From positions 37,827 through 101,826 of the forward strand of contig PBWA01000013.1 in NCBI GenBank assembly GCA_002728855.1: 64,000 nucleotides of DNA, read 5' to 3'. Source of the stretch: Flavobacteriaceae bacterium (GTDB taxonomy: Bacteria; Bacteroidota; Bacteroidia; Flavobacteriales; Flavobacteriaceae). The notes beneath the pieces are model-generated. The model saw only the letters and a list, made by a program, of their open reading frames with translations. It ran no database searches and was not told the origin of the DNA. The first letter of the stretch is position 1. Every line of letters starts with the position of its first letter. Below, in pieces: positions 44,937 through 55,200 of the stretch. Both the position numbers and the translations under genes were made by a program.

Positions 44937-46292
44937 TTATTTAGACGCTAACTCAGTTCCTTGGACCTCTTTTAGAGTTTGAATTTTTTCTACTACGTAA
45001 TTACCAACCTTTTGCCCTTGAGAAACTCCTTGCTCTATAGCCATCATGTAGTGGATCCCTCCGTATAATCTAGATATAGCAGCCTCATCAGAGGCATGAA
45101 TAAAAGAATTAAATTTTCTTGCTGGTAATCCGTACTCAACCTCGGAGGTATCATTAAACTTAAAATCATCACCATAAATATCAGTTAAAGCAAGAGCTGC
45201 TGCTCTTGATATTACAGAATGTCCACTAGTATATTCTGGAAATGGAGGGGTTTGAAGGGCAGGTAACCACTCCTCATCAATATATTTATTAATTAGTGTT
45301 TCTGGACGCACAACAATAGTTTTCCATTTTTCATCCCAACAACTAATAAATGCATCAAATAGTGCAATTGATACATTTGTATAAGCATTTACAGCTTCAT
45401 CAAAAGTACTACTTGCAACTCTTGTGGCAATTGCAGTAATTCCAATCCAATGCCCTCCTGGAGTTATTTTTTTTGTAGCAAACATTGCATGTCCTCTGTG
45501 ATGAGTAACATATGGATTACAATCCCAAAAACTAGCAATCGCTAATTGCTCGTCATCAAGTTTATTTGTTATGTCATAAACCTCCATCAGTTCTTTGTGA
45601 AAGGGGCTCCCAGGAGTCATATCAAAAGCTTTTGGTGGATTGGCTGGAAATTGATCTGCAGATTCTAAAACAAGTGTTCTTATCTTATTCCAATGTGGCT
45701 CAATTCCATCCATATAGTCTGGAGGAGTTGGTTTCCAGAATTCATCACCTTGCAGTATGGTGTATTTTGGATAAGTTCTTGTCTGATTATACATATCTTT
45801 TGAAGCCCACTGCATAATATGCTCAGAAACTAAATTACCATATTTTACAGATGCGTTGAACTCTTTTCTTGGGAGTCCATTCTTTTTGAACTTTTCGTAT
45901 AATTTATCCTGGAAATTAATAACCTTATCCTCTGAAAAAATTAATTCTTTGCCTACTTCTATAAATGCATGAATTGCTGCTAACTTATAATTTATGTTTT
46001 TCCCGTAATTTTCAGGACTAGGAATTTCCTCAAGTCCACTTATTTGTCCTTCTAGTGAAAAATATTTTTCAGGCATTCCTTTTTGGAGAATCTGATATGC
46101 AGCTATGTTCGGATAGAGATATACTCGCGAGGCTACAGGAGGAGAAAAAATATCATAAACAACTACATCGCTTAAATTTTTCACAACAGCATTGTAGGTT
46201 TCTGGATCATTAATCAAGTATTTATAATCTTCATTTGATGAACATGAGCAGACAAAACAAATAATTATGATTAACGAAATTTTTTTTAACAT
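44937..46292 (-). CDS. Vanadium-dependent haloperoxidase / PAP2-superfamily lipoprotein
   Basis: A 451-residue protein with a lipoprotein-like N-terminus (LIIIICFVCSCSS). The C-terminal half carries the complete anion-binding set of the vanadium haloperoxidase/PAP2 fold: KWKTIVVRP (KX6RP) near residue 320, TSGHS near residue 350, and SRLYGGIHY (RX5H) near residue 410. These residues bind vanadate in haloperoxidases and phosphate in the related phosphatases, so the sequence alone does not decide the chemistry. Marine flavobacteria such as Zobellia have secreted vanadium iodoperoxidases of similar size. It sits between the LacI regulator and an MFS transporter, with its own TAAATTTG -7 candidate. 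Confidence 0.88.
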   Translation of the reverse strand: MLKKISLIIIICFVCSCSSNEDYKYLINDPETYNAVVKNLSDVVVYDIFSPPVASRVYLYPNIAAYQILQKGMPEKYFSLEGQISGLEEIPSPENYGKNINYKLAAIHAFIEVGKELIFSEDKVINFQDKLYEKFKKNGLPRKEFNASVKYGNLVSEHIMQWASKDMYNQTRTYPKYTILQGDEFWKPTPPDYMDGIEPHWNKIRTLVLESADQFPANPPKAFDMTPGSPFHKELMEVYDITNKLDDEQLAIASFWDCNPYVTHHRGHAMFATKKITPGGHWIGITAIATRVASSTFDEAVNAYTNVSIALFDAFISCWDEKWKTIVVRPETLINKYIDEEWLPALQTPPFPEYTSGHSVISRAAALALTDIYGDDFKFNDTSEVEYGLPARKFNSFIHASDEAAISRLYGGIHYMMAIEQGVSQGQKVGNYVVEKIQTLKEVQGTELASK

Positions 46293-46312
46293 AATTCTCT
46301 TTTTTTAAAGTT

Positions 46313-46320
46313 CAAATTTA
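46313..46320 (-). promoter_or_regulatory. Putative -7 box for the haloperoxidase-like gene
   Basis: CAAATTTA on the plus strand reads TAAATTTG on the minus strand, matching TAnnTTTG, 20 bases upstream of the ATG at 46292. The nearest upstream TTG on the same strand is only 15 bases away, shorter than usual. Confidence 0.4.
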
Positions 46321-46351
46321 CATCGCAAAATTGAACAAATAAAATTAAAAC

Positions 46352-47368
46352 TTAAAAAGACTCACGCTTGATAAATTTAGTAGGGATTTTTATTTGGGAA
46401 AAATTGTGACTTAACCCAAGTTTTTTATTTTTTTTCTCTTTCAAAAATATTTTTATTATTTCACTTCCAAACAGCTCAGCTGACTGATCCATTGATGAGA
46501 GTGAAGGACTTAAATATTTTGAGTAAGCAGCATTACTAAAACCAACTACAGCTACCTGCTCAGGTACTTTAATCTTATTGTCTGTAAGACATTTTATGGC
46601 CCCCATGGCAGTTTTATCATCAATAGCAAGAACAGAATCAAAATCTATTTTTTTATCAATCATATCTTGAATCTTTGATATTGCTTCATCAAAAGATCTA
46701 CTTTCACTAATCATTACCAAATTTTTATCATACTTAATGTTGTATTTCTCTAATGCTTTTTGATAGCCAATGAATCTATCAATTGAAACTTGAGAAATAT
46801 ATCCACCCCTTAAATGAGCAATTTTTCTTCTTCCAAACTTTATTAATCTCTCTGTCAATTCATATGCTGATTCAATATTATTTGTTGTGACTGTTGAGCT
46901 TTGAATAATCTTAGAAATTTTATCAAATTGAATTAATATTATCCCTGAATCCTTTACCCGTTGAAGATGAGAATACTCAACAGTTCGATCAGATAATGCT
47001 ATAAATACTGCCTCAACATTGTTATTGATTAATTCATCAATGCAATCTGACTCATTTTCAAAAGATTCATTGGAACACATCAAAATACTTCTATAACCTT
47101 CTCTTTGTGCATTATTGACTATACTGTTAAGGATTTTTGTAAAAAAAAGATTCTGCATATCAGGTATAACAATACCGATTGTTTTTGTTCTTTTTGTTTT
47201 TAAAGAAGATGCTATAGAATTGGGGTGAAAATTAATCTTCTTAACATACTCCAAAATCTTTTCACTTGTTTCCCTTTTTATATCAGAATATCCTGCTATT
47301 GCCTTTGAAACGGTAGATACAGAAACATTAAATTTCTTTGCGATATCTTTAAGCTTTATTGCTTTCAC
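46352..47368 (-). CDS. LacI-family transcriptional regulator
   Basis: DNA-binding repressor or activator of 338 residues. The N-terminal helix-turn-helix is IKLKDIAKKFNVSVSTVSKAI, followed by the hinge helix PNSIASSLKTKRT and a periplasmic-binding-protein-like effector domain starting TIGIVIPDMQNLFF. It starts at GTG 47368, which places the HTH at the very N-terminus as in the family. It faces the susC operon divergently, with a CG-centred palindrome between them. It is probably a sugar-responsive regulator of both arms of the locus and of itself; the effector is unknown. Confidence 0.94.
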   Translation of the reverse strand: MKAIKLKDIAKKFNVSVSTVSKAIAGYSDIKRETSEKILEYVKKINFHPNSIASSLKTKRTKTIGIVIPDMQNLFFTKILNSIVNNAQREGYRSILMCSNESFENESDCIDELINNNVEAVFIALSDRTVEYSHLQRVKDSGIILIQFDKISKIIQSSTVTTNNIESAYELTERLIKFGRRKIAHLRGGYISQVSIDRFIGYQKALEKYNIKYDKNLVMISESRSFDEAISKIQDMIDKKIDFDSVLAIDDKTAMGAIKCLTDNKIKVPEQVAVVGFSNAAYSKYLSPSLSSMDQSAELFGSEIIKIFLKEKKNKKLGLSHNFSQIKIPTKFIKRESF

Positions 47369-47406
47369 AACAAACTGTTTTTTTAAAAAATTTTGAAATA
47401 TTTGAT

Positions 47407-47414
47407 CAAAGGTA
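47407..47414 (-). promoter_or_regulatory. Putative -7 box for the LacI-family gene
   Basis: CAAAGGTA on the plus strand reads TACCTTTG on the minus strand, matching TAnnTTTG, 38 bases upstream of the GTG start. The palindrome at 47426-47439 lies in the adjacent spacer/-33 zone, which would let the regulator repress its own gene. Confidence 0.4.
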
Positions 47415-47425
47415 AAATAATTTTT

Positions 47426-47439
47426 CGAAAACGTTTTCG
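47426..47439. promoter_or_regulatory. Candidate LacI-family operator
   Basis: CGAAAACGTTTTCG is a perfect 14-base palindrome with a central CG, the standard symmetry of LacI-family operators, in which the hinge helix intercalates at the central CpG. It lies between the divergent LacI-family gene and susC. In DNA this AT-rich, a palindrome with three CpG steps is unlikely to be accidental. Confidence 0.75.
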
Positions 47440-47576
47440 TAACATTTTTTTAACAAATTATCATTGAAGACCACTCCTATTTATATATTACTTGTAAATT
47501 GAATAGTTATTTTTTAAAATAGACAGGGTGTCTAGATTGAAATTTAATTTTAAATGAACCAAAAAAAATGATTTAA

Positions 47577-50531
47577 ATGAAAAATACAATTAATCTTTTT
47601 TTGTGTCTGTTTTTATCTGGAATTTTATCCGCTCAACAAATCAGCGGTAATGTTTCAAGTGATGACGGACCCTTACCTGGAGCTACGGTTCTAGTTAAAG
47701 GTACCAATACTGGTACAAGTACTGATTTTGATGGTAATTTTACCATTTCAGCTAGTTCAGGTGATGTTCTTGTAATATCATTTGTAGGGTTTACTACCCA
47801 AGAAGTTGCTGTCTCAGGACAGGATCAGATAAATGTAACCCTGGCCGTTGACCAAGCTTTAGAAGAAGTTGTGGTTACTGGTTATGGATCTCAACGTGAG
47901 AGAGAAATTACCTCTGCCGTTGTTAAAGTTGACTCAGAAGAATTTAATCAAGGACCTGTCACTGATGCGGTTCAACTTCTTCAGGGTAAAGTCGCTGGGC
48001 TTTCTATTTATAAGCCAGGTGGAAACCCTAATGAGAATGCAGCTATAAGAATTCGAGGACTATCAACTCTTGGAGCTAATACATCTCCCCTAGTTGTTAT
48101 CGATGGTGTCCCTGGTGCAACCCTTGCTAATGTTGACCCTCAAGACATTGAATCAGTTACTGTTTTAAAAGATGGTTCTGGTGCTGCGATATATGGTGCT
48201 CGAGGATCAAGTGGTGTTCTTCTGGTAGAAACTAAAAAAGGAACTGCTGGCGAAATGCGAGTAAGCTACAGTGGAAACTATGCTGTTTCGTCAATATCTA
48301 ATGAGATTCCAGTTTTATCTGCTTCAGAGTTTTTAGCTAATGGCGGAACAGACATTGGAAATGAAACTGATTGGATAGATGCAATCACTAGAAATGGAAG
48401 TACTGAAATTCATAATTTTGCTGCTTCTGGAGGTAGTGGAAATACTGTATATAGAGTGTCTGCAAATGTCAGAGAAGTTGAGGGTATCCTTAACAACACT
48501 GGCTACAAGCAGTTAAACTCTCGTGCAGCTATTAGCACTACTGCTATGAAAGATAAATTAAAAATAGATTTTAACATTTCTTACACTAAAAGAGATGCTG
48601 ATTTAGGTGATGAAAGAGCTTTTGAATTTGCTCAATTCTATAACCCTACAGCGCCTATCTATGGTGCAGATTCTCCGTTTGCATTTAACGCAGCTCAGTT
48701 CGGAGGATACTTTGAGTCTCTTGGATTATTTAGAAGTTACAATCCTGTTGCAATCATTGAGCAAACTAGAAATACTAGAAATTCAACAGATTTTAACTAC
48801 AATGTTAATCTTAATTATGACCTTACTGATTCTTTTGATATAACGGTTCGTGCTGCTGAGCAAAGAACTACATCTAAAGATCAATTGTATCGACCAACAA
48901 CTTTGCTTTTCGAAGGAAATGCTGTTAGTCCTACAAGAAGAGGTTTTGCCTCCCATGGAACATATGACCTTTCTACTCAAGTATATGAAGTTTTCGGAAC
49001 TCTAGATAAAACTTGGGGAGAGACTCAAATGGTAATCACTGGAGGATACTCATACAATCAAATAAATTCTAACGGAATGTATCTAGGGCTTGGGGACTTC
49101 CCTGATAACTCTCTAGATTATTCTGATGCAATACAAAATTCTCAAGACCTTCTTAACGATGGTTATGTTCAAGCAAACAGTTACGCTTCTCCTGATGAAA
49201 AACTAATTGCAATGTTTGGTAGAGTTAATCTATCATTTAGCAATCTTTTTTTCAATGCTAGTTTAAGAAGAGAAGGGTCAACTAAATTTGGTACTGATCA
49301 AAAATGGGGTACTTTCCCAGCTTTTGGAATTGGTGCTGATTTAAACTCAATGTTAGGTCTTAGTTTTGATAAATTAAAAGTTAGATTAGGTTATGCTACG
49401 ACAGGAAACATCCCTGGTCCTAATGGACTATCTGTTCCTGTTAGAAACTTTGTTTATGCTGGTGGAGGTTCTGCCGGTGGTTCAACATCTTTAGCCAGAG
49501 CTGCAAACCCAGATTTGAAATGGGAAGAAAAAGCAGAAACAAACTTTGGTGTTGAATTTGACAAAGGAGCATTATCTATTGATCTTGATATATACAGCAG
49601 AAACATCTCAGACTTTATCATCGACAGACAAGTTGACGTTGCTGAGTTTGGTGTTGAAAGAAGATTTGAAAATGCTGGAGAGGTAACATCTAAAGGATGG
49701 GAATTAGCTGTGGGATATGATGTTATCAATAACGGTAACATGATGTACAATACAGGTATAGCTCTTTCAAGTAATGAAGTTACTTTAGATGCATATCCTA
49801 TTGACAAAGCGCAATATGGTTACTTAGGTTCTCCTGGTCAAAATGCTGTTACAATGGTTAGAGTGGTCGTAGGTGAGCCCTTAGGTCAAATCTATGCGCC
49901 AATCTTTATTGGAGTTAATGCTGACGGATCTCCACAATTTGAAGATGTAACAGGAAACGGAGAGCTTAATACTGACGCTGGTAATGTTTTACAGGATGAC
50001 TATGATGGCCGAGTTGTAGGCTCTGCTTATCCTGATCTTGAACTTGGATGGAGCAATATGATCACCTTTGGTGATTGGAGTGTAAATGCTTTCTTTAGAG
50101 GTGCTTTTGGACATAGTCTTATAAACACTTTTAGAGCATTTTATGAGCCAAATGTACCATCTCAAACTTCGTACAACCAAATGAACACATCTCTTAGAGA
50201 ACCTAGTCTTGGAGTTGCACAGTACAGTTCATTGTACGTTGAAAAAGCCGATTTCTTTATGCTTGATAATTTGACAATAGCAAAAAGAATAGACTTTGGT
50301 GCTGACAAAACAATTAAGGATGCAGTTGTATCATTTAGTGCTACACGTCCTTTCATTTTGACTTCATATACTGGAACAGATCCATCACCTGAGCTTTCTG
50401 ACTCTCTTGGTGGTGCTGAAGAAGGTAATATCGCTTCTGGTGGAGCTGCATTACTTGCTCCTGGTATTGATAGAAGGGAAGATTATTTTGCATCTAAATC
50501 ATTTGCTCTAGGTCTTAAACTAAACTTTTAA
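47577..50531 (+). CDS. susC: SusC/RagA-family TonB-dependent outer-membrane transporter
   Basis: Outer-membrane barrel of a SusCD nutrient-uptake pair. A signal peptide (LFLCLFLSGILSAQ) is followed by a carboxypeptidase-D-like domain (about 20-100, GPLPGATVLVKGTNTGTSTD), the EEVVVTGYGSQ segment, a plug domain (about 110-225, with IRIRGLSTLGANTSPLVVID) and a 22-strand barrel ending FALGLKLNF. It has 984 residues and starts at ATG 47577. The codons are visibly richer in GCT, GGT and AAC than in neighbouring genes, as expected for a highly expressed protein. The substrate is not evident; no polysaccharide-degrading enzyme is next to it. Confidence 0.95.
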   Translation: MKNTINLFLCLFLSGILSAQQISGNVSSDDGPLPGATVLVKGTNTGTSTDFDGNFTISASSGDVLVISFVGFTTQEVAVSGQDQINVTLAVDQALEEVVVTGYGSQREREITSAVVKVDSEEFNQGPVTDAVQLLQGKVAGLSIYKPGGNPNENAAIRIRGLSTLGANTSPLVVIDGVPGATLANVDPQDIESVTVLKDGSGAAIYGARGSSGVLLVETKKGTAGEMRVSYSGNYAVSSISNEIPVLSASEFLANGGTDIGNETDWIDAITRNGSTEIHNFAASGGSGNTVYRVSANVREVEGILNNTGYKQLNSRAAISTTAMKDKLKIDFNISYTKRDADLGDERAFEFAQFYNPTAPIYGADSPFAFNAAQFGGYFESLGLFRSYNPVAIIEQTRNTRNSTDFNYNVNLNYDLTDSFDITVRAAEQRTTSKDQLYRPTTLLFEGNAVSPTRRGFASHGTYDLSTQVYEVFGTLDKTWGETQMVITGGYSYNQINSNGMYLGLGDFPDNSLDYSDAIQNSQDLLNDGYVQANSYASPDEKLIAMFGRVNLSFSNLFFNASLRREGSTKFGTDQKWGTFPAFGIGADLNSMLGLSFDKLKVRLGYATTGNIPGPNGLSVPVRNFVYAGGGSAGGSTSLARAANPDLKWEEKAETNFGVEFDKGALSIDLDIYSRNISDFIIDRQVDVAEFGVERRFENAGEVTSKGWELAVGYDVINNGNMMYNTGIALSSNEVTLDAYPIDKAQYGYLGSPGQNAVTMVRVVVGEPLGQIYAPIFIGVNADGSPQFEDVTGNGELNTDAGNVLQDDYDGRVVGSAYPDLELGWSNMITFGDWSVNAFFRGAFGHSLINTFRAFYEPNVPSQTSYNQMNTSLREPSLGVAQYSSLYVEKADFFMLDNLTIAKRIDFGADKTIKDAVVSFSATRPFILTSYTGTDPSPELSDSLGGAEEGNIASGGAALLAPGIDRREDYFASKSFALGLKLNF

Positions 50532-50543
50532 TACATACACGTT

Positions 50544-52169
50544 ATGAAAAATTTATATTCAATTTTATTTATTTTAGGTTTATTCGCGGTAACCCTTTCT
50601 TGTACAGATCTTGAGGAAGATTTACGTGGAGTAATAACTACTAACATTTCGGTTCAAGGTATTGCAACTGATACCGGTGGTGGTGCTGGAGCTGATGCCC
50701 TTGAGGGAGCTTTCTCACAACTAAGAAACACTGGTACAGGTGGCCATACTAACTGGTACTCTGCACAGGAGTTAACTTCTGACGAAATGGTTGTTACTAC
50801 TAAAGGTGGTGACTGGTATGATGGTGGATGGCTTATTGACTTCCACAAACACCAGTATAAATCTACTAACCCTAGTGTTAACAATAACTGGAATTCTCAT
50901 TATGGTGCAGTGAATGCATGTAATGAGTTATTAGCTGGCGGTTCATTAGATGCTAATGGAACTGCTCAGATTAGAGCTTTAAGAGCTTACTTCTTTTGGA
51001 GATTAATGGATCTTTATGGTAACATTCAGTTACCTACTGCTCCTGGTGCTTCTGTAGCACAATCAACAAGAGCTGAGGCTTTTGCTTTTATTGAATCAGA
51101 GCTATTAGCTGCTCTTGGAGATAGCGATCTAAGCGATGGTATTGATTTAACTTCATCTGCTCTTGGTACTGCTAAAGACGCATACAGACTAAATCAGTTT
51201 GGTGTACTTGGTATTATCGCTAAGTTATATTTAGGTGCTGAAGTTTATCTAGAAAGTGCACCCGGTGCTTTAGATGGAACGCCACACTTTAATGAGGCTG
51301 CTGCTGCTGCTCAATACATTATTGACAATGGTGGATATGCTCTTTGTGCTGCTGGATGTAAAGGTGTGAATCCTGGTAAAAGACCTGATGTTGCATCAGA
51401 TCCTGATGAGCTTGAGGGATTCCCTCATGTTTTTGCTCCTAACAATCAAGGAAACGTTGAGCATATTTGGAGCGTTAAATATGACGCTGCAACTGCTGGT
51501 GGATTTAACCTTGCGATGATGGCGCTTCACTACTCTAGTCAGTTGACTTGGAATTTTGATTCTCAGCCATGGAATGGTTATTCATCGCTTGAAGCATTCT
51601 ATAATTCATTCACAGATGGAGGAACAGTGGATCCAAGAAGAGATTGGAGTTTTATTGAAGGTCCCCAATTAGACTTTGGTGGAAATGCACTATTAGATTA
51701 TGCGACTGATGATGGAGATCCAATTCTTGTTTACACTCCTTTCATTAATGAAATCTATCCTGATGGATGTAGAGAGTGTGGTGTAAGACCTGGTAAATTT
51801 AGTTACTCTCAGTTTGGAAGATCTAGCATGGATAATGACTTTACATTAATTCGTCTGGGTCAAGTTCATCTAATCAGAGGTGAAGCTCTTGCTAGAGCTG
51901 CTGGTGATTGGAGTTTAGCACTTGATGACGTTAATGCTCTTAGAAACAGAGTAGGTCTAGGTCCTTTAGCTGCAATGGATGCTGATACCTTTTTAAAAGA
52001 AAGAGGTAAAGAAATGTTTTCAGAAGCAGTTAGAAGAACGGATTTAATTAGATTCGGTAAATATGGTGACACTTGGTGGGAAAAACCTGCCTCGGATGGA
52101 AATAAAACAATTTTCCCTATACCATATGATAGAATTCAAGAGGGTCTAACTCAAAACCCTGGATACTAA
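50544..52169 (+). CDS. susD: SusD/RagB-family nutrient-binding lipoprotein
   Basis: Surface lipoprotein that caps the SusC barrel and binds the substrate. A lipobox-containing signal (LGLFAVTLSCTD) precedes TPR-like helices and the usual C-terminal SusD region with LIRGEALARAAGD and EAVRRTDLIRFGKYGDTWW. It has 541 residues. Two closely spaced cysteine pairs (CAAGC near residue 270 and CRECG near residue 410) may form disulfides. It starts at ATG 50544, 12 bases after susC, shares its codon bias, and is followed by a strong intrinsic terminator. Confidence 0.95.
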   Translation: MKNLYSILFILGLFAVTLSCTDLEEDLRGVITTNISVQGIATDTGGGAGADALEGAFSQLRNTGTGGHTNWYSAQELTSDEMVVTTKGGDWYDGGWLIDFHKHQYKSTNPSVNNNWNSHYGAVNACNELLAGGSLDANGTAQIRALRAYFFWRLMDLYGNIQLPTAPGASVAQSTRAEAFAFIESELLAALGDSDLSDGIDLTSSALGTAKDAYRLNQFGVLGIIAKLYLGAEVYLESAPGALDGTPHFNEAAAAAQYIIDNGGYALCAAGCKGVNPGKRPDVASDPDELEGFPHVFAPNNQGNVEHIWSVKYDAATAGGFNLAMMALHYSSQLTWNFDSQPWNGYSSLEAFYNSFTDGGTVDPRRDWSFIEGPQLDFGGNALLDYATDDGDPILVYTPFINEIYPDGCRECGVRPGKFSYSQFGRSSMDNDFTLIRLGQVHLIRGEALARAAGDWSLALDDVNALRNRVGLGPLAAMDADTFLKERGKEMFSEAVRRTDLIRFGKYGDTWWEKPASDGNKTIFPIPYDRIQEGLTQNPGY

Positions 52170-52192
52170 ATCTGATTTCGTTTAAATCATTT

Positions 52193-52227
52193 AAAAAAAG
52201 GCTTTCTATAGTAGAAAGCCTTTTTTT
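52193..52227 (+). terminator. Rho-independent terminator after susD
   Basis: GGCTTTCTA (52200-52208) pairs with TAGAAAGCC (52212-52220) around a three-base loop, flanked by seven A upstream and seven T downstream. The A/T flanks extend the stem, so it could work in both directions. It separates the highly expressed susCD pair from the VCBS genes. Confidence 0.88.
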
Positions 52228-52254
52228 ATTCTTTTATCTTTAATTTTGCCTCAA

Positions 52255-55200
52255 GTGAAAAGTATAAATACTTATATAACTCTTGTCATAATATTTCTCT
52301 TATTTCATTCATGTAATGATGCAAAACTTTTTAGTTTACAGGGTGATTCATCTGGAGTAATATTTGAGAATAAATTAGAGTATACTGAAGATTTCAACCC
52401 ATACACCTATAGAAATTTTTATAATGGTGCAGGGGTTGCCCTTGGAGATATAAATAATGATGGCCTAATAGATATTTATCTTACAGGAAATATTGTTGAC
52501 AATAAAATGTTTTTAAATAAAGGGAATTTTCAATTTGAAGACATAACAAAAATTTCTGGGCTGGCATGCCCAAATGTTTGGTCAACAGGCGCAACTTTTG
52601 CAGATGTTAATGGGGATGGTTTACTGGATCTATATGTATGCAAATCTGGAGCTCCAGGGGGAGAAAATAGGCATAATGAACTATTTATTAATAATGGTGA
52701 TCTTACTTTTAGTGAAGAGTCAAAAAAGTATAACCTAGATATTGTAGGACTGTCAGTCCATGCCGCTTTTTTTGATTACGATAAAGATGGGGACCTTGAC
52801 TGCTATGTCTTAAATAATTCTATGAGATCCATTGGAGGATATGACCTTATTGAGGATCAGAGAGAAATTGCAGATCCAGAGGGTGAGGGAAACAAATTAT
52901 TAGAAAATAGAAATGGCAAATTTGTTGACGTGACCCAAACTGCTGGCATTTATTCAAGTAAAATTGGGTTTGGTCTTGGAATCACTCTCAGTGATTATAA
53001 TAATGATGGATGGTCAGATCTTTTCATATCAAATGATTTTTTTGAGAAAGATTATTTATACATTAATAATAAGGATGGTACATTTTCAGAAGAGTCTGAG
53101 AATTTTTTTCAATCTCTCTCTTTAGGCTCTATGGGTGCAGATTCATCAGATCTAGACAATGATCTTCTAACAGATCTAATTGTAACGGAAATGCTCCCAA
53201 AATCTTTAAAGAGAAAAAAAACAAAGGCTATCTATGAATCATGGGATAAATATTCACTTGCCAAATCAAAAGGTTATTATCACCAATTCCCAAGAAATGT
53301 TCTGCAAAGAAATTATGGTCCTAGTGGATTTTTAGAAATTGGGAGGTACTCTGGGGTTTCTGCAACTGATTGGAGCTGGGCATCTATGATTTTTGACATG
53401 GACAATGATGGGTTAAGAGATGTTTTCATTGCAAATGGGATCTATAAAGATTTATTAGATCGTGATTATTTAGCTTATATGGCCAATACAGAAAGGATTA
53501 GGAATATGATAAAAAAAGAAGAAGAGGTAATCAAAAAGTTAATAGATATAATGCCATCTAAAGCAATGAAAAATATTGTCTATAAAAACAATGGGGAATT
53601 TAATTTTACTGAATCTTCTGATACTTGGGGTTTTGATCTGCCGACTTTTAGTAATGGAATGTCTTATGGGGACCTTGATAACGATGGAGATTTAGACATT
53701 GTTATAAATAATGTGAACATGCCTGCCCTAGTCTATAAAAACAACAGCAATATTGATGAAAATAAAAGCATTTCATTTGAGTTAATTGGAAGAGAAAAAA
53801 ATAGAAATGCTATCGGGTCAAAAATTATTATAAAATATTCCAATAACAAACAAAGCATGATTGAAAATTTTCCATCAAGAGGTTTTCAATCCTCGATTCC
53901 AAACAGATTACATTTCGGTGTTGGTGATACCAAAGTTATTGATACCACTATTATCTACTGGCCAAACAATAAAGTTTCTTATCACCTAAATTTAGAGGCT
54001 AATAAAACACATAAAATAAAGCAAGAGGAGAGTGACTATGAATATTTTGATATGGCAAATTATTCAAATTTAAATTTAAAACTCGATGAAGTTGAATTAT
54101 TTAATTTCAAACACAATGAAAATAAATTCATAGACTTTAACAAAGAACGGCTTTTAACTCAGATGTACAGTAATGAAGGTCCTGCCCTAGCCAGTGGAGA
54201 TATAAATAATGATGGTGCTACTGATTTTTTTATTGGAGGAGCTAAAGGAGAAAGCTCAGTGATTTTTTTATCAAGAGGTAGTGAATATGAAAAAATAATT
54301 GATCCATTTTCAAAAAATTCATCAGCAGAAGATGTTGTCGCAGAATTTTTTGATAGTGACAATGATGGAGATCTAGATTTGTATGTTGGTTCTGGAGGAA
54401 AAGCATTTTCAATGTATAATAAAAATTTAAATGACCGACTCTACATTAATGACGGAGAAGGAAAATTTACTTTATCTACAAAATCTTTTGAATTTGAAAG
54501 TCCTATCGCAACTGGTGCAGTTGCAATTGATGATTATAATAATGATGGTTTACTTGATTTATTTATTGGAGAAAGATTTAATCCCGATCTCTATGGAATC
54601 CCTACGTCTGGTCACCTTTTAGAAAATAAGGGGGAAAATAAATTTGTTAAAGTTGAGCAAAAAGACCTAAGAGGAATCGGGCTAATTAAATCAGCGAGTT
54701 GGGTAAACCTTAATGGTGATAAATTTCCTGATCTAATTGTTGCTGGAGAATGGATGCCAATAAAAGTATTTATAAATAAAAATGGAGTTTTAAAAGATTA
54801 CACAAACGAATTTGGTCTTTCTAACTCTAGTGGGATGTGGAATAAAATAAATTTAACAGATATAGATAAGGATGGAGACATAGATATTTTGGCAGGGAAT
54901 CTTGGAACAAATAACTTTTTTTCATCAAATATGAGGCTTTATGTAAATGACTTTGATAAAAATGGTTTTTACGAACAAATACTTTGTGAGAAAATTGGAA
55001 GTTCATATTTCCCAATTTTAGATAAAGATGATTTAATCAATCAAATGCCTAGTCTTAAAAAGCAACTTTTTTACTATAAGGATTACTCTGATGCTTCAAT
55101 AGAGAAAATTTTCAGTAAAGAGTTGTTAAATGAATCTACTGTGTTGGAGATAAAAACACTCGAATCAGCTATTTACATAAATAATGATGGAAAGTTCAAT

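Larger units (their letters stand above)
47369..47576. promoter_or_regulatory. Divergent regulatory region between lacI-type gene and susC
   Basis: This 208-base gap is the longest non-coding stretch in the window. It holds a minus-strand -7 box for the LacI gene, a perfect CG palindrome, and about 135 AT-rich bases before susC. I found no exact TAnnTTTG box for susC (TATCATTG at 47459-47466 has one mismatch), so the susC promoter is not placed. Confidence 0.6.

Noticed and set aside
44279-44944. 221-aa plus-strand ORF opposite the MFS gene
   Set aside because: It is a mirror frame of a clearly coding transporter gene, with no recognisable domain and no suitable context.
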